This document shows positions 8,418 to 16,662 of a stretch of DNA of 64,000 nt, piece after piece (the first letter of the stretch is position 1; each line of letters starts with the position of its first letter). This DNA comes from Azoarcus sp. KH32C. Its GTDB lineage: Bacteria > Pseudomonadota > Gammaproteobacteria > Burkholderiales > Rhodocyclaceae. The position numbers and the translations under genes were made by a program. Below the pieces are notes generated by a model, which was not told the DNA's origin, did no database searches, and saw only the letters and a list, made by a program, of their open reading frames with translations. Where the stretch lies: NCBI RefSeq assembly GCF_000349945.1, contig NC_020516.1:1860001-1924000 (forward strand), given 5' to 3'.

Positions 8418-9614
8418 ATGAAGAACACAGTGCAATGGCGCAGGCGCATCGTGCTGGCGGCGATCGCCGTCGCGATCGGCTGGGGGCTCTACCACGGATT
8501 CCGGCCGCAGCCGCTCGTCGTCGATGCGCGCGCGGTCGAGCGCGGGCCGATGCGGGTCGCGATCGAACAGGAGGGGCGGACGCGCGTCGTCGACCGCTAT
8601 GTTGTCGCGGCCCCCGTCGCGGCCTACGCGCGGCGCATCGCGCTCGATGTCGGAGATGCCGTGCAGGCCGGCCAGTCGCTCGTCGAGCTCGAACCGCAGC
8701 GCTCCGAGGTGCTCGATGCGCGCCGCCGGGCCGAGGCCGAGGCGCGCGTCGCGGCGGCATTCGCGAACGCAAGTGCCGTCGAGCAGCGCATGCGCGCAGC
8801 CCAGGCGGGCGCGGATCTCGCTGACAAGGATCTGCGCCGTGCGCGATCCCTGCGGGCGGCGGGCCACGTGAGCGCCGAGGCCGAAGACCGCGCGGTCGCC
8901 GAAACCGACCGTGCCGGCTCGGAGCTGCGTTCGGCGCAGTTCGCGGTATCGACGGCCCGCCACGAGCTCGAAGCCGCGCGCACCGCGCTCGGCTACGCCG
9001 CGGCGGGCGGGAAGGGCGCGCCGATCGTCGTGCGCTCGCCCGTCGCCGGCCAGGTGCTGAGGATTCCACGCAAGAGCGAAGGGGCGATCGCCGTCGGTCA
9101 GCCGCTGCTGGACATCGGCGATCCGCGCAGCCTCGAAGTCGAGGTCGACGTTCTGTCCGCCGACGCCGTGCGCATCGCGCCCGGCACGCGCGTACTGTTC
9201 GAACGCTGGGGCGGGGAGGGCGCGTTGGAAGGCGTCGTCCGGGTCGTCGAGCCTGCCGGCTTCACGAAGGTCTCCGCGCTCGGGGTCGAGGAGCAGCGCG
9301 TCTGGGTGATCGCCAACTTCACGTCGCCGCCCGCACAATGGCAGCGCCTCGGCGACGGCTATCGCGTCGAGGCGAGCTTCATTGTCTGGGAGGACAAGGA
9401 CGTGTTGCAGATCCCGGCGAGCGCCCTGTTCCGCGACGGCGACGGCTGGGCGGCCTTCGTCATCGAGGGGGGTAGGGCGGTCAAGCGGCGCGTCGAGCCG
9501 GGCCAGCGCAATGGTCTGAGCGCGCAGGTGCTTTCGGGTGTGAAGGAAGGCGAGCAGGTCGTCGTGCATCCGGACGACCGGCTCCGCGACGGGGCGCGCG
9601 TGACGACCGGGTAG
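8418..9614 (+). CDS. HlyD-family periplasmic adaptor protein
   Basis: A 398-residue membrane-fusion protein. An uncleaved anchor helix occupies about residues 10-28; the first half of a biotinyl-lipoyl domain follows, then a long alpha-helical hairpin rich in Ala/Glu/Arg (about 95-190), then the second lipoyl half (VRSPVAGQVLRIPRKSEG) and beta-barrel domains. It completes the ABC exporter with the two preceding genes and would contact an outer-membrane factor such as TolC, which is not encoded next to it. The operon appears to end here: the next gene is on the other strand and converges. Confidence 0.9.
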   Translation: MKNTVQWRRRIVLAAIAVAIGWGLYHGFRPQPLVVDARAVERGPMRVAIEQEGRTRVVDRYVVAAPVAAYARRIALDVGDAVQAGQSLVELEPQRSEVLDARRRAEAEARVAAAFANASAVEQRMRAAQAGADLADKDLRRARSLRAAGHVSAEAEDRAVAETDRAGSELRSAQFAVSTARHELEAARTALGYAAAGGKGAPIVVRSPVAGQVLRIPRKSEGAIAVGQPLLDIGDPRSLEVEVDVLSADAVRIAPGTRVLFERWGGEGALEGVVRVVEPAGFTKVSALGVEEQRVWVIANFTSPPAQWQRLGDGYRVEASFIVWEDKDVLQIPASALFRDGDGWAAFVIEGGRAVKRRVEPGQRNGLSAQVLSGVKEGEQVVVHPDDRLRDGARVTTG

Positions 9615-9642
9615 GCGATCGCGCGCGCCCTTCGTGGCCGCA

Positions 9643-9915
9643 TCACGTCCGCTTGGAGTCGGATTTCGTCGCGCTGCCGTCGGCCGGGTTGATGTAGATC
9701 TTTAAGCTGCGGCCGTCCTTGTCGGTGGCATGCAGCTCATAACACTTGCCCTTGGTGAGCTCCAGGCGCGAGAAACGATGGCCCGTGTCGACGAGCGAGC
9801 GCATCGTCTGGGCAACGGCCTCGGTGTTCTGCGGCATCGTGCATTGCGGTTCGGCGAAGGCGCTCGTTCCGATGAGCAGGGCGGTCGCGGCGACAATCAG
9901 GTGGCGGGTTTCCAT
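9643..9915 (-). CDS. Secreted small PepSY-like protein
   Basis: A 90-residue protein. The first 21 residues are a Sec signal peptide (METRHLIVAATALLIGTSAFA). The mature part has a Cys pair (C25 and C58), and the second half resembles a PepSY domain (KGKCYELHATDKDGRSLKIY, NPADG). PepSY domains are thought to inhibit proteases or bind small ligands in the envelope; the role of this one is unknown. ATG at 9915 has GAGGAG about 7 nt upstream, which is why I reject a longer frame. It faces away from korC and converges on the ABC exporter. Confidence 0.75.
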   Translation of the reverse strand: METRHLIVAATALLIGTSAFAEPQCTMPQNTEAVAQTMRSLVDTGHRFSRLELTKGKCYELHATDKDGRSLKIYINPADGSATKSDSKRT

Positions 9916-9971
9916 GGTGGTTCTCCTCTCTCTCGCGTCATGCCGAAGTGGCATGGGACACATTCTGCGTG

Positions 9972-10032
9972 TCCGTACATGAACGGATGCTGAATGGGTC
10001 GCGCGGCAGGCGACGCAATTTGTTGCGCCGCC
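9972..10032. promoter_or_regulatory. Inverted repeats in the kor upstream region
   Basis: The 197-bp gap between the PepSY-like gene and korC holds two inverted repeats. TCCGT-N6-ACGGA spans 9972-9987. A 10-bp stem with one mismatch and a TTTG loop spans 10009-10032 (arms around GCGACGCAA and TTGCGCCGC). Either could be an operator, or the second a transcript-end hairpin. No convincing -35/-10 pair was seen. Confidence 0.35.
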
Positions 10033-10112
10033 GCGTGCTTTTCGGTGCAGATCGTGCACATTGTCGAGTCGGGTATTCAGACGCATGTTTATTCCCAAGA
10101 GGAAGGACGCAC

Positions 10113-11891
10113 TTGAAGCCGACAGACATCAACGCCCCCGATTACCTGCACAAGGTCGTCGATTGCCAATGGGCGTGCCCGGCCCACACGGCCGTTCCCG
10201 AGTACATCCGCCAGATTGCCGCGGGCGATTTTTCTGCGGCCTACATGACCAACTGGAAGTCGAACGTCTTCCCCGGCATCCTCGGACGCGTGTGCGACCG
10301 CCCCTGCGAGCCGGCCTGCCGGCGCGGGCGCGTCGACACCGAGCCCGTCGCGATCTGCCGGTTGAAGCGCGTCGCCGCCGATTTCAAGGACGACATCCAC
10401 GCCCGCCTGCCGCAACCGCCCAAGCAGAAGAACGGCAAGCGCGTCGCCTGCATCGGCGCGGGGCCCGCGTCGCTCACGGTCGCGCGTGATCTCGCGGTGA
10501 TCGGCTACGAGGTCACGGTGTTCGATGGCGGTTCTTCGGCTGGCGGGATGATGCGTAGCCAGATCCCGAAGTTCCGCCTGCCCGATCGCGTCATCGACGA
10601 GGAGTGCGGCTACATCGCCGGGCTCGACGTCGAGCTGCGCCAGGACCATTGGGTGACGAGCCTCTCGGCGTTGCTCACCGGTGAGTGGGATGCCGTCTTC
10701 GTCGGCACGGGCGCGCCACGGGGCCGCGACGTCGATCTACCCGGGCGCAAGGAGGCCGCCGCGCACATCCACGTCGGCATCGACTGGCTGTCGAGCGTCG
10801 CCTTCGGCCACATCGACAAGATCGCGAAGCGCGTGATCGTGCTCGGCGGCGGCAACACCGCGATGGACTGCTGCCGTTCGGCGCGGCGCCTCGGTGGCGA
10901 GGACGTGCGCGTCGTCGTCCGCAGCGGCTTCGACGAGATGAAGGCCTCGCCGTGGGAGAAGGAGGATGCGATGCACGAAGGCATCCCGATCCACAACTAC
11001 CTCGTGCAGAAGGCCTTCACGCACGACAACGGGAAACTCACCGGCGTGCTCTTCGAGAAGGTTCGCGCCGAATACGACGACGCAGGCCATCGTGCGCTCG
11101 TGCCAACCGGCGAGCCCGACGTGCTCATGGAATGCGACGAGGTGCTGCTCGCGATCGGCCAGGAGAACGCCTTCCCGTGGATCGAGCGCGACATCGGCAT
11201 CGAGTTCGACCGCCACGGCATGCCGGTGCTCGACGCGCAGACGCTGCAGTCGACGCTGCCTCGCGTGTTCTTCGGCGGCGATGCGGCGCTGGGGCCGAAG
11301 AACATCATCACGGCGGTCGCGCAGGGCCACGAGGCCGCGATCTCGATCGACCTCTTGTGCCGCGGCGAGCCGCTGACGAAGCGGCCCGCGCCGACGATGA
11401 ACCTCGTCAGCCAGAAGATGGGCATCCATGAGTGGAGCTACGACAACAAGGTGTCGGAAGACCTCCGCTACAAGGTGCCGGTCAAATCGCTCGAAGAGAC
11501 GCTGAAGAACATCAAGACCGAGTTCGAGCTCGGCTACGACGTCGCGCTCGCGTGCGGCGAGACGCAACGCTGCCTCAACTGCGACATCGCGACCGTCTTC
11601 ACGCCCAAGCTTTGCATCGAGTGCGACGCCTGCGTCGACATCTGCCCCACCGAATGCATCACCTTCACCCGCAACGGCGAGGAGGATGAACTGCGCGGGC
11701 GGCTCAAGGCACCGGCGCATGACCGGGAGCAGGCGCTGTACATTGCCGAAGGGCTCAAGACCGGCCGCGCGATGGTCAAGGACGAGAACGTCTGCCTGCA
11801 CTGCGGCATGTGCGCCGAGCGTTGTCCGACGGGGGCGTGGGACATGCAGAAATTCGTGTTGAACTTGCCGCAGGCAGGTGTGGAGGCCTGA
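10113..11891 (+). CDS. korC: 2-oxoglutarate oxidoreductase NAD(P)H/FAD and Fe-S subunit (KorC-like)
   Basis: About 592 residues. The N-terminal ~110 residues carry cysteine clusters (DCQWACPAH, CDRPCEPACRR) like GltD and dihydropyrimidine dehydrogenase domain I. FAD- and NAD(P)-binding Rossmann folds follow (IGAGPASL; VLGGGNTAMD). The C-terminal ~90 residues hold two [4Fe-4S] sites (CIECDACVDICP and CLHCGMCAERCP). The start is TTG at 10113 with AGGAAGGA 5 nt upstream; no suitable ATG lies nearby. Established work on Azoarcus evansii describes a KorABC 2-oxoglutarate:NADP+ oxidoreductase whose third subunit has this architecture. It would connect ferredoxin and NADP(H) pools. It is followed 1 bp later by korA. 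Confidence 0.85.
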   Translation: MKPTDINAPDYLHKVVDCQWACPAHTAVPEYIRQIAAGDFSAAYMTNWKSNVFPGILGRVCDRPCEPACRRGRVDTEPVAICRLKRVAADFKDDIHARLPQPPKQKNGKRVACIGAGPASLTVARDLAVIGYEVTVFDGGSSAGGMMRSQIPKFRLPDRVIDEECGYIAGLDVELRQDHWVTSLSALLTGEWDAVFVGTGAPRGRDVDLPGRKEAAAHIHVGIDWLSSVAFGHIDKIAKRVIVLGGGNTAMDCCRSARRLGGEDVRVVVRSGFDEMKASPWEKEDAMHEGIPIHNYLVQKAFTHDNGKLTGVLFEKVRAEYDDAGHRALVPTGEPDVLMECDEVLLAIGQENAFPWIERDIGIEFDRHGMPVLDAQTLQSTLPRVFFGGDAALGPKNIITAVAQGHEAAISIDLLCRGEPLTKRPAPTMNLVSQKMGIHEWSYDNKVSEDLRYKVPVKSLEETLKNIKTEFELGYDVALACGETQRCLNCDIATVFTPKLCIECDACVDICPTECITFTRNGEEDELRGRLKAPAHDREQALYIAEGLKTGRAMVKDENVCLHCGMCAERCPTGAWDMQKFVLNLPQAGVEA

Positions 11892-11892
11892 A

Positions 11893-13749
11893 ATGACCCT
11901 ATCGAGCATCCAACGCTGCAACGACTTCGTCATCAAGTTCGCGAACGTCAACGGGTCGGGCTCCTCGTCCGCGAACGAACTCTTCGCGCGCTCGATCATC
12001 CGCATGGGCGTGCCGGTCGCGCCGCGCAACATCTTCCCGTCCAACATCCAGGGGCTGCCGACCTGGTACGAGGTGCGTGTGTCCGAAGCGGGCTGGCTCG
12101 GCGCGAGCGCGGGCTGCGACTTGATGGTCGCGATGAACCCCCAGACTTGGGACCGCGACGTTGCCGCGATCGATTCCGGTGGCTATCTGTTCTACGACTC
12201 GACGAAGCCGATGCCCGCGTCGAAATTCCGTGAGGACATCACGGTGCTCGGCGTGCCGCTCACGGCCTTGTGCAACCGCGAATACACCGACGCGCGCCAG
12301 CGTCAGCTCTTCAAGAACGTGATGTACGTCGGCGCGCTGATCGCGCTGCTCGACATGGAGTTCGCCGCCGCCGAGAAGTTGATCGTCGATCGCTACCGCG
12401 GCAAGGATCAGCTCATCCAGGCCAACGTCAATGCGCTGCGGATCGGCTACGACTACGCGAAGGCGAACCTGCCGTGCCCGATCGGTCTCACGGTGCGGCG
12501 CGCGGACGCGGTCGGCGACCGCATCTTCATCGACGGCAACAGCGCCTGCGGGCTGGGCGCCGTGTATGGCGGCGCCACGGTCGCAGGCTGGTATCCGATC
12601 ACGCCGTCGACCTCCGTCATCGAAGCCTTCTCGAGCTACTGCCGCAAGTACCGCACCGACCCCGACAACGGCCGCGCCCGCTATGCGATTGTGCAGGCCG
12701 AGGACGAACTGGCGTCGATCGGCATGGTGATCGGTGCCGGCTGGAACGGCGCGCGCGCCTTCACGGCGACCTCGGGGCCCGGCATCTCGCTGATGCAGGA
12801 GTTCTTCGGCCTCGCATTCTTCGCCGAGATCCCCGCGGTGATCATCGACGTGCAGCGCGGCAGTCCCTCGACCGGCATGCCCACGCGCACGCAGCAGTCC
12901 GACCTGATCTCCTGCGCCTACGCGTCGCACGGCGACACGCGCCACGTGCTGCTCTTCCCGGAAGACCCCTACGAATGCTTCACGCTCACGGCGCAGGCTT
13001 TCGATCTCGCCGAACGGCTGCAGACGCCGGTCTTCGTGATGTCCGACCTCGATATCGGCATGAACGAGCGCCTGTGCGCGCCCTTCGACTGGGACGACAA
13101 CCGGCGCTACGACCGCGGCAAGCTGATGAGCTTTGAAGACCTCGAAGCCGGGAAGACCTTCGGCCGCTACCTCGACGTCGATGGCGACGGCATTCCCTAT
13201 CGCACGATCCCCGGCACGCATCCGAACAAGGGCGCGTACTTCACGCGCGGCACGACCCGCAACCCGTACGCCAAATACAGCGAGACCGGCACCGACTACA
13301 TCTACAATATGGAGCGGCTGCGCCGGAAGTTCGACACTGCGAAGGAACTCGCACCGGCCCCGATCCTCAAGAAGGCCGCGCAGGCGACTCACATCGGCGC
13401 GATCTACTTCGGCTCGACGAGTCCGGCGATGGCCGAGGCCAGCGCGCTGCTCGAAGCCGACGGTGTCCACGTCGATACCTTGCGCGTACGCGCCTTCCCG
13501 TTCAGCAGCGCGGTGATGCGCTTCATCGCGGAGCATGACTGGGTGTTCGTCGTCGAACAGAACGAGAGCGCGCAGCTGCGTTCGCTCCTCATCAACGAGG
13601 GCGAGATCGATCCCAAGAAGCTCGTGCGCGTGCTGCATTACGACGGCTCGCCGATCACGGCGCGCTTCATCGCCCGCCGCATCGCCGACGCGCTCGCCGA
13701 GCGCAAGATCAGCCCCATCGGAACTCCGCTGCGCAAGGTGGCCCCATGA
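11893..13749 (+). CDS. korA: 2-oxoglutarate:ferredoxin oxidoreductase alpha subunit (gamma-alpha fused)
   Basis: A 618-residue protein with the KorA layout: the gamma domain in the first ~190 residues (FANVNGSGSSSANELFAR), then the pyrimidine-binding domain (GWYPITPSTSVIEAF; GWNGARAFTATSGPGISLM) and the domain II/III tail. It binds substrate and helps hold thiamine diphosphate with KorB. Oxidation of 2-oxoglutarate to succinyl-CoA and CO2 yields low-potential electrons. In Thauera aromatica this enzyme regenerates ferredoxin for benzoyl-CoA reductase. ATG at 11893 has GGAGG 6 nt upstream. Its stop overlaps the korB start (ATGA), so the two subunits are coupled in translation. Other 2-oxoacids as substrate cannot be excluded by sequence alone. 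Confidence 0.9.
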   Translation: MTLSSIQRCNDFVIKFANVNGSGSSSANELFARSIIRMGVPVAPRNIFPSNIQGLPTWYEVRVSEAGWLGASAGCDLMVAMNPQTWDRDVAAIDSGGYLFYDSTKPMPASKFREDITVLGVPLTALCNREYTDARQRQLFKNVMYVGALIALLDMEFAAAEKLIVDRYRGKDQLIQANVNALRIGYDYAKANLPCPIGLTVRRADAVGDRIFIDGNSACGLGAVYGGATVAGWYPITPSTSVIEAFSSYCRKYRTDPDNGRARYAIVQAEDELASIGMVIGAGWNGARAFTATSGPGISLMQEFFGLAFFAEIPAVIIDVQRGSPSTGMPTRTQQSDLISCAYASHGDTRHVLLFPEDPYECFTLTAQAFDLAERLQTPVFVMSDLDIGMNERLCAPFDWDDNRRYDRGKLMSFEDLEAGKTFGRYLDVDGDGIPYRTIPGTHPNKGAYFTRGTTRNPYAKYSETGTDYIYNMERLRRKFDTAKELAPAPILKKAAQATHIGAIYFGSTSPAMAEASALLEADGVHVDTLRVRAFPFSSAVMRFIAEHDWVFVVEQNESAQLRSLLINEGEIDPKKLVRVLHYDGSPITARFIARRIADALAERKISPIGTPLRKVAP

Positions 13750-14801
13750 CCTATCTGCCGAAACCGAAACTCCACGCCGCCGACGCCCCGCGTAACGCAC
13801 TGGGCTACACCCGTCGCGACTACGAGGGCGCGATCTCGACGCTGTGCGCGGGCTGCGGCCACGATTCGATCAGCGCCGCGGTCGTGCAGGCCTGCTTCGA
13901 CCTCGACATCGAGCCGCACCGCGTCGCCAAGATGTCGGGCATCGGCTGCTCGTCGAAGACGCCGGATTACTTCCTCGGCAACTCCCACGGCTTCAACAGC
14001 GTCCACGGGCGCATGCCCTCGGTGCTGACCGGGGCGTCGCTCGCCAACCGCAGCCTGCTCTACCTCGGCGTGTCGGGCGACGGCGATTCGGCCTCGATCG
14101 GCCTCGGCCAGTTCGCCCACTTGATGCGACGCGGCGTCAACATGACCTACATCGTCGAGAACAACGGCGTGTACGGACTGACGAAAGGGCAATTTTCGGC
14201 GACGGCCGACAAGGGCTCGAAGAGCAAGAAGGGCGTCATCAACAGCGACAGCCCGATCGACCTCGCCGCGCTCGCGCTGCAACTCGGCGCGACCTTTGTC
14301 GCCCGGAGCTTCTCGGGGGACAAGGAGCAGCTCGTGCCGTTGATCAAGGGGGCGCTCTGCCACGGCGGCCCGGCCTTCATCGACGTCATCAGCCCCTGCG
14401 TGACCTTCAACAACCACGCGGGCTCGACGAAGAGTTACGACTACGTGCGCGAGCACAACGCTTCGGTCAATAGCGTCGACGTGATCCTGCCGCGCGCGCC
14501 GATCGAGGCGTCGTATCCGCCGGGCACGCTGCGCCGGATCGTGCAGCACGACGGGTCGATCCTGCACCTGAGGAAGCTCGGGGACGACTACGACCCTTCG
14601 GACCGCATCGGCGCCATCCATTACCTGCAGGGACGCCAGGCCCTCGGCGAGATCGTCACCGGCCTGCTGTATATCGACAGCAGCGGCCAGGACATGCACG
14701 CGCACCTGAACACGGTCGAGAAGCCGCTGAACCAGTTGGGCGATGCCTACCTGTGTCCCGGCAGCAAGGCGTTGGACGCGTTGAACGCCCTATTGCGGTG
14801 A
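13746..14801 (+). CDS. korB: 2-oxoglutarate:ferredoxin oxidoreductase beta subunit
   Basis: A 351-residue thiamine-diphosphate subunit. CAGCGHD at about residue 36 and GIGCSS match the KorB cysteine pattern for one [4Fe-4S] cluster. The ThDP/Mg motif is GDGDSASIGLGQFAH followed by ENNGVYGLTKGQ. It overlaps korA by 4 bp and lies last in the operon; a strong hairpin follows 7 bp after the stop. It transfers electrons from the ThDP radical intermediate to ferredoxin or to KorC. Length and motifs agree with KorB of anaerobic aromatic degraders. Confidence 0.92.
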   Translation: MTYLPKPKLHAADAPRNALGYTRRDYEGAISTLCAGCGHDSISAAVVQACFDLDIEPHRVAKMSGIGCSSKTPDYFLGNSHGFNSVHGRMPSVLTGASLANRSLLYLGVSGDGDSASIGLGQFAHLMRRGVNMTYIVENNGVYGLTKGQFSATADKGSKSKKGVINSDSPIDLAALALQLGATFVARSFSGDKEQLVPLIKGALCHGGPAFIDVISPCVTFNNHAGSTKSYDYVREHNASVNSVDVILPRAPIEASYPPGTLRRIVQHDGSILHLRKLGDDYDPSDRIGAIHYLQGRQALGEIVTGLLYIDSSGQDMHAHLNTVEKPLNQLGDAYLCPGSKALDALNALLR

Positions 14802-14808
14802 CATGAAG

Positions 14809-14832
14809 ACGGGAGCGCGAGTGCGCTCCCGT
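14809..14832. terminator. Hairpin between korB and the cytochrome-porin gene
   Basis: A perfect 10-bp stem (ACGGGAGCGC / GCGCTCCCGT) with a GAGT loop lies between two convergent genes. There is no T-run on either side, so it may act with Rho or as a bidirectional 3'-end stabiliser. Confidence 0.6.
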
Positions 14833-14846
14833 TGACGCCCCGGACG

Positions 14847-16184
14847 TCAGAATGCAGTCCAGGCGAAGAGATAGGTGCTGTTATTGCCGGAGGCGCCCGA
14901 CGAGGTGCCGTCGAACTTGTCGTAATGGGTGTACTGGATGCCCACGCGCAGGTTAACCCACGGCTCCAGCCATGAATCAGCCTTGCCGAAGGGCGTCCAG
15001 TCGAATTGCAGGATCCAGCCATTCGAGTCCGGTTTGCCGTTCGCGTAGCGGATGTCGTCGGACGAACCTTTGGTGTCGAAACGGCTGAGGGTCGCGCCGT
15101 AGGTCTTGTCGTAATGGTAGGAGGTCGTCAGCTTGAGCTGGTCTAGCCGGAGGTGCCGATGTTCGGCCGGCGTATCGAGGAGGGTCTGCCGCTCGGCAAT
15201 GTAGCTGCCGCTTGCCGTGAAGACGTGGGTGCGATTGCCGATGTACTGGTAATTGGCATCCACTCCCACATCCTCAAAGCGGTCGCTGGGCCCGGCCGAA
15301 TTGAAATCGCGCAGCCGCGAGTTCATGCCGAAGATTCCGACCGAGTACATGTCGCGGCTCTTCTCCCGTGTGCGGTCCTTGATGTAGGCCAGGCGCCAGT
15401 AAGGCGCGGTCCCCTGGAGTTTTTCGCCGGCGTCTGTCTTGTCGGTGATTGCGTTGGTGTCCAGCAGATAGCGCTGAGTCGCTGCGCGATAGCCGCCCGC
15501 CTCGGCGTAGAAGCCATTCGTAGTGAAGACATAGCCCGTCAGGCCGAAGACGCGACCGTCGAGCGCGCCGGCGATGACCGGGCTCGCTTCCGGGACGGGC
15601 GCAAAATCCTCGGGCGCGCCCGTGAACGGGAAACTCCACACCGGCGTCGTATTCAACGGGTCCTGCACCGTTGGGCGGTTGTTGAACGAGGCACCAAGCA
15701 GCATGTCTTCTCCACCGATGCTTGTCTTGCGGGCATAGCGCAGATCCATGCTGTCCATCGCCCAGCGCCGCGAAACGCCTTCCCACGTGGCCTGCACAAA
15801 GGCACCGAGGTTGTCCAGAAGCTTGCCCGCCAGAAAAATCGAGGCCTCGCCGATGGCGCTGTTGTCATTGGTCCGGTAGTGCCTTGGGGCCTCCGGAAGA
15901 TCATCCTTGGTGCTGGTGAAGCCTGCGACGAGCATTGCCGAAAGGGGTACCGGGCTGATCTCGCCCGTCGCTTCGGTATAGCCGCCGAGTTTGAACTGCA
16001 TCCCGTAGGGCGTGAGCTGCGGGCCGAACGAGCCGACATGGCATGTGGCGCATTCCTGCTTGGTCTGGCGGGCGAAGTTGGGTACCGCCAAGGCCGAGAA
16101 CGAGGCGGCGAGCAAGGCGCCCGCGAGGCCGAGTCTGACGAGATGGCGCGCGACCGCGCGCGAAAGTGGACTGCTTCCTGACAC
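14847..16184 (-). CDS. Cyc2-like fused monoheme cytochrome and outer-membrane porin
   Basis: A 445-residue protein. Residues 1-33 are a signal peptide. Directly after it comes VPNFARQTKQECATCH, with a single heme site at C45-A-T-C48-H49, then a GPQLTPYGMQFKLGGYT segment. The remaining ~370 residues alternate aromatic and polar residues as transmembrane beta-strands and end in phenylalanine, as outer-membrane barrels do. This N-terminal FARQT-x(3)-CxxCH plus barrel layout is that of Cyc2, the outer-membrane Fe(II) oxidase family; several related families exist whose function is unknown. The GTG start at 16184 has AAGGGGA about 8 nt upstream. Its neighbours upstream are a cytochrome c and a c-heme diguanylate cyclase. 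Confidence 0.75.
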   Translation of the reverse strand: MSGSSPLSRAVARHLVRLGLAGALLAASFSALAVPNFARQTKQECATCHVGSFGPQLTPYGMQFKLGGYTEATGEISPVPLSAMLVAGFTSTKDDLPEAPRHYRTNDNSAIGEASIFLAGKLLDNLGAFVQATWEGVSRRWAMDSMDLRYARKTSIGGEDMLLGASFNNRPTVQDPLNTTPVWSFPFTGAPEDFAPVPEASPVIAGALDGRVFGLTGYVFTTNGFYAEAGGYRAATQRYLLDTNAITDKTDAGEKLQGTAPYWRLAYIKDRTREKSRDMYSVGIFGMNSRLRDFNSAGPSDRFEDVGVDANYQYIGNRTHVFTASGSYIAERQTLLDTPAEHRHLRLDQLKLTTSYHYDKTYGATLSRFDTKGSSDDIRYANGKPDSNGWILQFDWTPFGKADSWLEPWVNLRVGIQYTHYDKFDGTSSGASGNNSTYLFAWTAF

Positions 16185-16269
16185 TCTGGTATTCCCCTTG
16201 TCACGATGGACGACACTTCGGTCGATGAGGTCGGCCGTTTTCCTGATGCCGCAGGTTCCTATCGCTGCG

Positions 16270-16662
16270 TCATTTCTTTGTTTTCAGGAATTCGATCAGG
16301 TCGGCACGGTCCTTCGGACTCGGCAGACCTTCGTATTTCATCTTGATGCTGGGGGAAAACTTCGCCGGCTTGGTGAGATACCGGTCTATTGCCTCGGGGG
16401 TCCATACGAGGTCGCTTTTTTTGACAGCGTCAGAATAATCGTCGTACCCGGCGGCGCTGCCCGCCTTGCGGCCAATGACGCCTCGCAGGGTCGGGCCTTT
16501 CTTGTTCTTGCCGGTGTAGGTGTGGCACTCGCTGCATTCTTCCTCGAAGATCAGGGCCCCGGCCCCAGGGTCGCCAGCGGCACGGGCGAGGCTGCCAGCC
16601 AGGCTCAGCGAGACGGCCAATGAAACAAGCACGGCGTGTGTAATCATCGGGTTATTCTTCAC
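16270..16662 (-). CDS. Small periplasmic cytochrome c, c2/c550 type
   Basis: About 130 residues. A signal peptide ends near residue 29; heme site C43-S-E-C46-H47; axial Met probably M108 (SIKMKY). The block KKGPTLRGVIGRKAGSAAGY is that of soluble c2-like cytochromes. I chose GTG at 16662, because it has GGAAG 7 nt upstream and overlaps the stop of the diguanylate cyclase gene by 4 bp (GTGA); ATG at 16647 is the alternative. It is a natural periplasmic partner for the cytochrome-porin encoded 85 bp downstream. It resembles the cytochrome encoded at 3437-3826 in fold and spacing. Confidence 0.87.
   Translation of the reverse strand: MKNNPMITHAVLVSLAVSLSLAGSLARAAGDPGAGALIFEEECSECHTYTGKNKKGPTLRGVIGRKAGSAAGYDDYSDAVKKSDLVWTPEAIDRYLTKPAKFSPSIKMKYEGLPSPKDRADLIEFLKTKK

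Noticed and set aside
6173..8449. A 758-codon open frame antisense to the ABC permease
   Set aside because: Same high-GC shadow effect with low-complexity composition; no motif.
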